Assembly: GCA_031269405.1 (NCBI GenBank)
Contig: JAISZE010000030.1
Location: 1-25,951, forward strand
DNA from: Treponema sp.
GTDB lineage: Bacteria; Spirochaetota; Spirochaetia; Treponematales; Breznakiellaceae
Length of the DNA stretch: 25,951 nucleotides
Reading direction: 5' to 3'
Part shown: positions 24,817 through 25,951 of the stretch, one piece after another
How positions within the stretch are numbered: position 1 is the first letter of the stretch
Layout: every line of letters starts with the position of its first letter
The notes under the pieces: generated by a model
Seen by the model: the letters and a program-made list of their open reading frames with translations, nothing else
What the model was told of the DNA's origin: nothing
Databases searched by the model: none
Translations under genes and position numbers: made by a program

Positions 24817-25404
24817 TTAACCCCCATAGGGGTAACCATTATCCCTTAGCATGACATAAAATTCCCGCATTGGCAAGCCCACGATAGAGGTATAGGAGCC
24901 TTTTATCCCTGAAATAAAACAGCTTGCCAGGCCCTGGATCTTGTAGGCCCCTGCGGCTCCCTGCCATTCCCCGGTGTTGAGATACCATTCCATCTCATTA
25001 CCGGAAAGAGGGGCGAAACTTACGGTGCTCAGGACCAGGCGGCAATCCATGGTCTTTTCCCTGCCGTTAAAGAGAGCCATGGCGGTGAAAACATCGTGAT
25101 CCCTCCCTTGCAGAATGGAAAGTATGCGCTGCGCCTCTTCCCGATCATTAGGCTTGCCGTAGATGCGTCCGTCAACAGAGATAATGGTATCAGCCCCGGC
25201 TATCCAGGGCGGGGTCCGGCCTTTAAGGTATTCTATCGCCTTATTTACCTTTTGTACCGCCAGTTTCTCCGCCGTAACCTGGGGTTCCATACCGGGGTCG
25301 TAGACTTCATCATCAGGGGAAGGCATAATACTGAACGGAAGCCCCATGAGCCGGAAATATTCCTGCCGCCTGAGGGACCCGGATGCTAAAATAATTGGTT
25401 CCAT
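24817..25404 (-). CDS. maf: Maf-family nucleoside triphosphate pyrophosphatase
   Basis: Maf proteins hydrolyse non-canonical or canonical NTPs to NMP and diphosphate; some act as house-cleaning enzymes and affect septum formation. The 195-aa protein starts with the family hallmark as EPIILASGSLRR (Leu in place of the more usual Pro), followed by GADTIISVDGRIYGKP and YKIQGLASCFI. ATG 25404 gives the usual family start. No Shine-Dalgarno precedes it, and a promoter lies only a few bases upstream, so the mRNA may be almost leaderless. The frame stays open to GTG 25452, which has a weak GAGG site and would add 16 unconserved residues. Confidence 0.9.
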   Translation of the reverse strand: MEPIILASGSLRRQEYFRLMGLPFSIMPSPDDEVYDPGMEPQVTAEKLAVQKVNKAIEYLKGRTPPWIAGADTIISVDGRIYGKPNDREEAQRILSILQGRDHDVFTAMALFNGREKTMDCRLVLSTVSFAPLSGNEMEWYLNTGEWQGAAGAYKIQGLASCFISGIKGSYTSIVGLPMREFYVMLRDNGYPYGG

Positions 25405-25414
25405 ACGATTATGC

Positions 25415-25443
25415 AGTATACCCGGGAAAGGCCGGAATAGCAA
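25415..25443 (-). promoter_or_regulatory. Promoter immediately upstream of maf
   Basis: On the minus strand TTGCTA (25443 to 25438, four of six -35 matches) and TATACT (25420 to 25415, five of six) are 17 bp apart. Transcription would begin near 25408, about 4 nt before ATG 25404. It is the best promoter for the start of the minus-strand cluster. Confidence 0.5.
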
Positions 25444-25471
25444 CATAACCACGGCGCCTCATCCTGAGCCA

Positions 25472-25501
25472 TTGACACCTGCGGCGCAGGTCAGGTATGG
25501 T
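25472..25501 (+). promoter_or_regulatory. tRNA-Arg promoter with a palindrome in the spacer
   Basis: TTGACA (25472-25477) is a perfect -35 box, and TATGGT (25496-25501) after 18 bp matches four of six -10 positions. The start would fall near 25508, about 13 nt before the tRNA. The spacer contains the inverted repeat ACCTGC-GGC-GCAGGT (25477-25491), which could be a repressor site, though no regulator is known to me for it. Confidence 0.6.
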
Positions 25502-25520
25502 ATCTGTGTTGAAGGGCGGC

Positions 25521-25594
<74 letters not shown>

Positions 25595-25603
25595 TTAAAA
25601 ATG

Positions 25604-25659
25604 TTTAGTAATCTAAAGGAAAGTTTAGTCAAAGTAAATATAAACTTTAGATTACTAAA
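25604..25659. repeat. Perfect 15-bp inverted repeat downstream of tRNA-Arg
   Basis: TTTAGTAATCTAAAG (25604-25618) and CTTTAGATTACTAAA (25645-25659) are exact inverted copies with a 26-nt loop. Each arm is itself an imperfect palindrome (TTTAG/CTAAA), and a second, competing pair AAAGTTTA/TAAACTTT (25620-25627, 25641-25648) lies inside. The stretch is AT-rich, unlike the GC-rich operons. No T run follows on the plus strand. It could be a recombination site, a binding site array or an unusual tRNA terminator. Confidence 0.75.
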
Positions 25660-25695
25660 ACTACCCAAAAAAAGGACAAAAAAGAACATAGGGAA

Positions 25696-25737
25696 AAAAG
25701 AGCATTATCTACTATATGTGAAAATCGCTCTTTTCAC
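25696..25737. repeat. Overlapping inverted repeats in the AT-rich intergenic region
   Basis: Two mutually exclusive stems share one arm region: AAAAGAGC (25696-25703) with GCTCTTTT (25727-25734), and GTGAAAA (25718-25724) with TTTTCAC (25731-25737) around a 6-nt loop. C and T runs follow at 25737-25747. They could act as a weak terminator or a switchable leader for the following gene. The rest of 25595-25844 shows only a possible -10 box TATTAT at 25791-25796 without a matching -35. Confidence 0.4.
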
Positions 25738-25844
25738 CCCCCTTTTTAACCTTTTCCTGCTTTTCTGCCTATCTTAAACCTATCCATCACTATTATGCCC
25801 TGTAGAAGCGTTTGGAAGCGCGCTATAAGGCAAAGAAGGTTTTT

Positions 25845-25951
25845 ATGAACTATCTCTCGAAAAGCGAAGTCCTGGCGAAATTGGCAAGATTCGGCGTTAA
25901 AACCGAGGCGGAAGTATCCCGCCTAACAAGGGAACAGGGATTGCCTTTTAA
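25845..25951 (+). CDS. Partial helix-turn-helix protein, excisionase/MerR-like N-terminus
   Basis: Only the first 35 codons are in the window; the frame is still open at the right edge. The ATG follows AAGAAGG with 5-nt spacing. The product begins MNYLSKSEVLAKLARFG, continues KTEAEVSRLTREQG and reaches LPF. This matches the layout of small helix-turn-helix DNA-binding proteins such as phage excisionases and AlpA-like regulators, where a Y-L-(S/T)-x2-E-V-A start is followed by a recognition helix and a G-L-P turn. With the tRNA-Arg and inverted repeats just upstream, an integrated element is plausible. The rest of the gene is needed to name it. Confidence 0.55.
   Translation, partial: MNYLSKSEVLAKLARFGVKTEAEVSRLTREQGLPF

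Overview
The window reads as a chromosomal segment of a spirochaete of the Treponema lineage, probably one of the higher-GC environmental or gut-associated members. The evidence is gene content and order (rimP-nusA-infB-rbfA-truB-ribF-rpsO-pnp-dut-lptF-lptG-tgt, and rpsB-tsf-frr-uppS-cdsA-dxr-rseP), the style of the proteins, and several TTG starts with strong Shine-Dalgarno sites. From memory, the same two blocks exist at two separate loci in Treponema pallidum; here they face each other. The species cannot be fixed from the sequence alone.

Layout. Positions 1-124 carry direct and inverted repeats that look like one end of an IS21-type insertion sequence, with no transposase in view. A near-consensus promoter (125-153) abuts them, followed closely by an intrinsic terminator (184-211) and a small hairpin (220-236). 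A tightly packed rightward operon then runs from 259 to 15313: ribosome maturation and transcription/translation factors (rimP, nusA, infB, rbfA, truB), a RibF-like flavin enzyme, rpsO-pnp, dut, two LptF/LptG-type permeases, tgt, and an exported HEAT-repeat protein. Positions 15314-15569 separate the convergent operons and hold only a decayed small ORF.

On the minus strand a second compact cluster runs from about 25404 down to 15570: maf, rpsB, tsf, frr, uppS, cdsA, dxr, rseP, a CpXC zinc-binding protein and an exported beta-propeller protein. It joins translation (S2, EF-Ts, ribosome recycling) to envelope synthesis (MEP isoprenoid pathway, undecaprenyl diphosphate, CDP-diacylglycerol) and site-2 proteolysis.

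The right end changes character. A plus-strand tRNA-Arg(CCG) gene (25521-25594) with its own promoter is followed by an AT-rich stretch with a perfect 15-bp inverted repeat, nested hairpins, and the start of a small helix-turn-helix protein resembling excisionases, cut by the window edge. This looks like the boundary of an integrated element at a tRNA gene, but no integrase is visible.

Most of the window is well-known housekeeping sequence, and I see no complete undescribed multi-gene system. The points most worth a second look are the promoter-terminator leader before rimP-nusA, the zinc ribbon on NusA, the Gly-Pro-Arg repeat tract in IF2, a RibF without a recognisable riboflavin kinase motif and with a G9 tract, the unassigned CpXC/beta-propeller pair, the very short maf leader, and the tRNA-Arg boundary.
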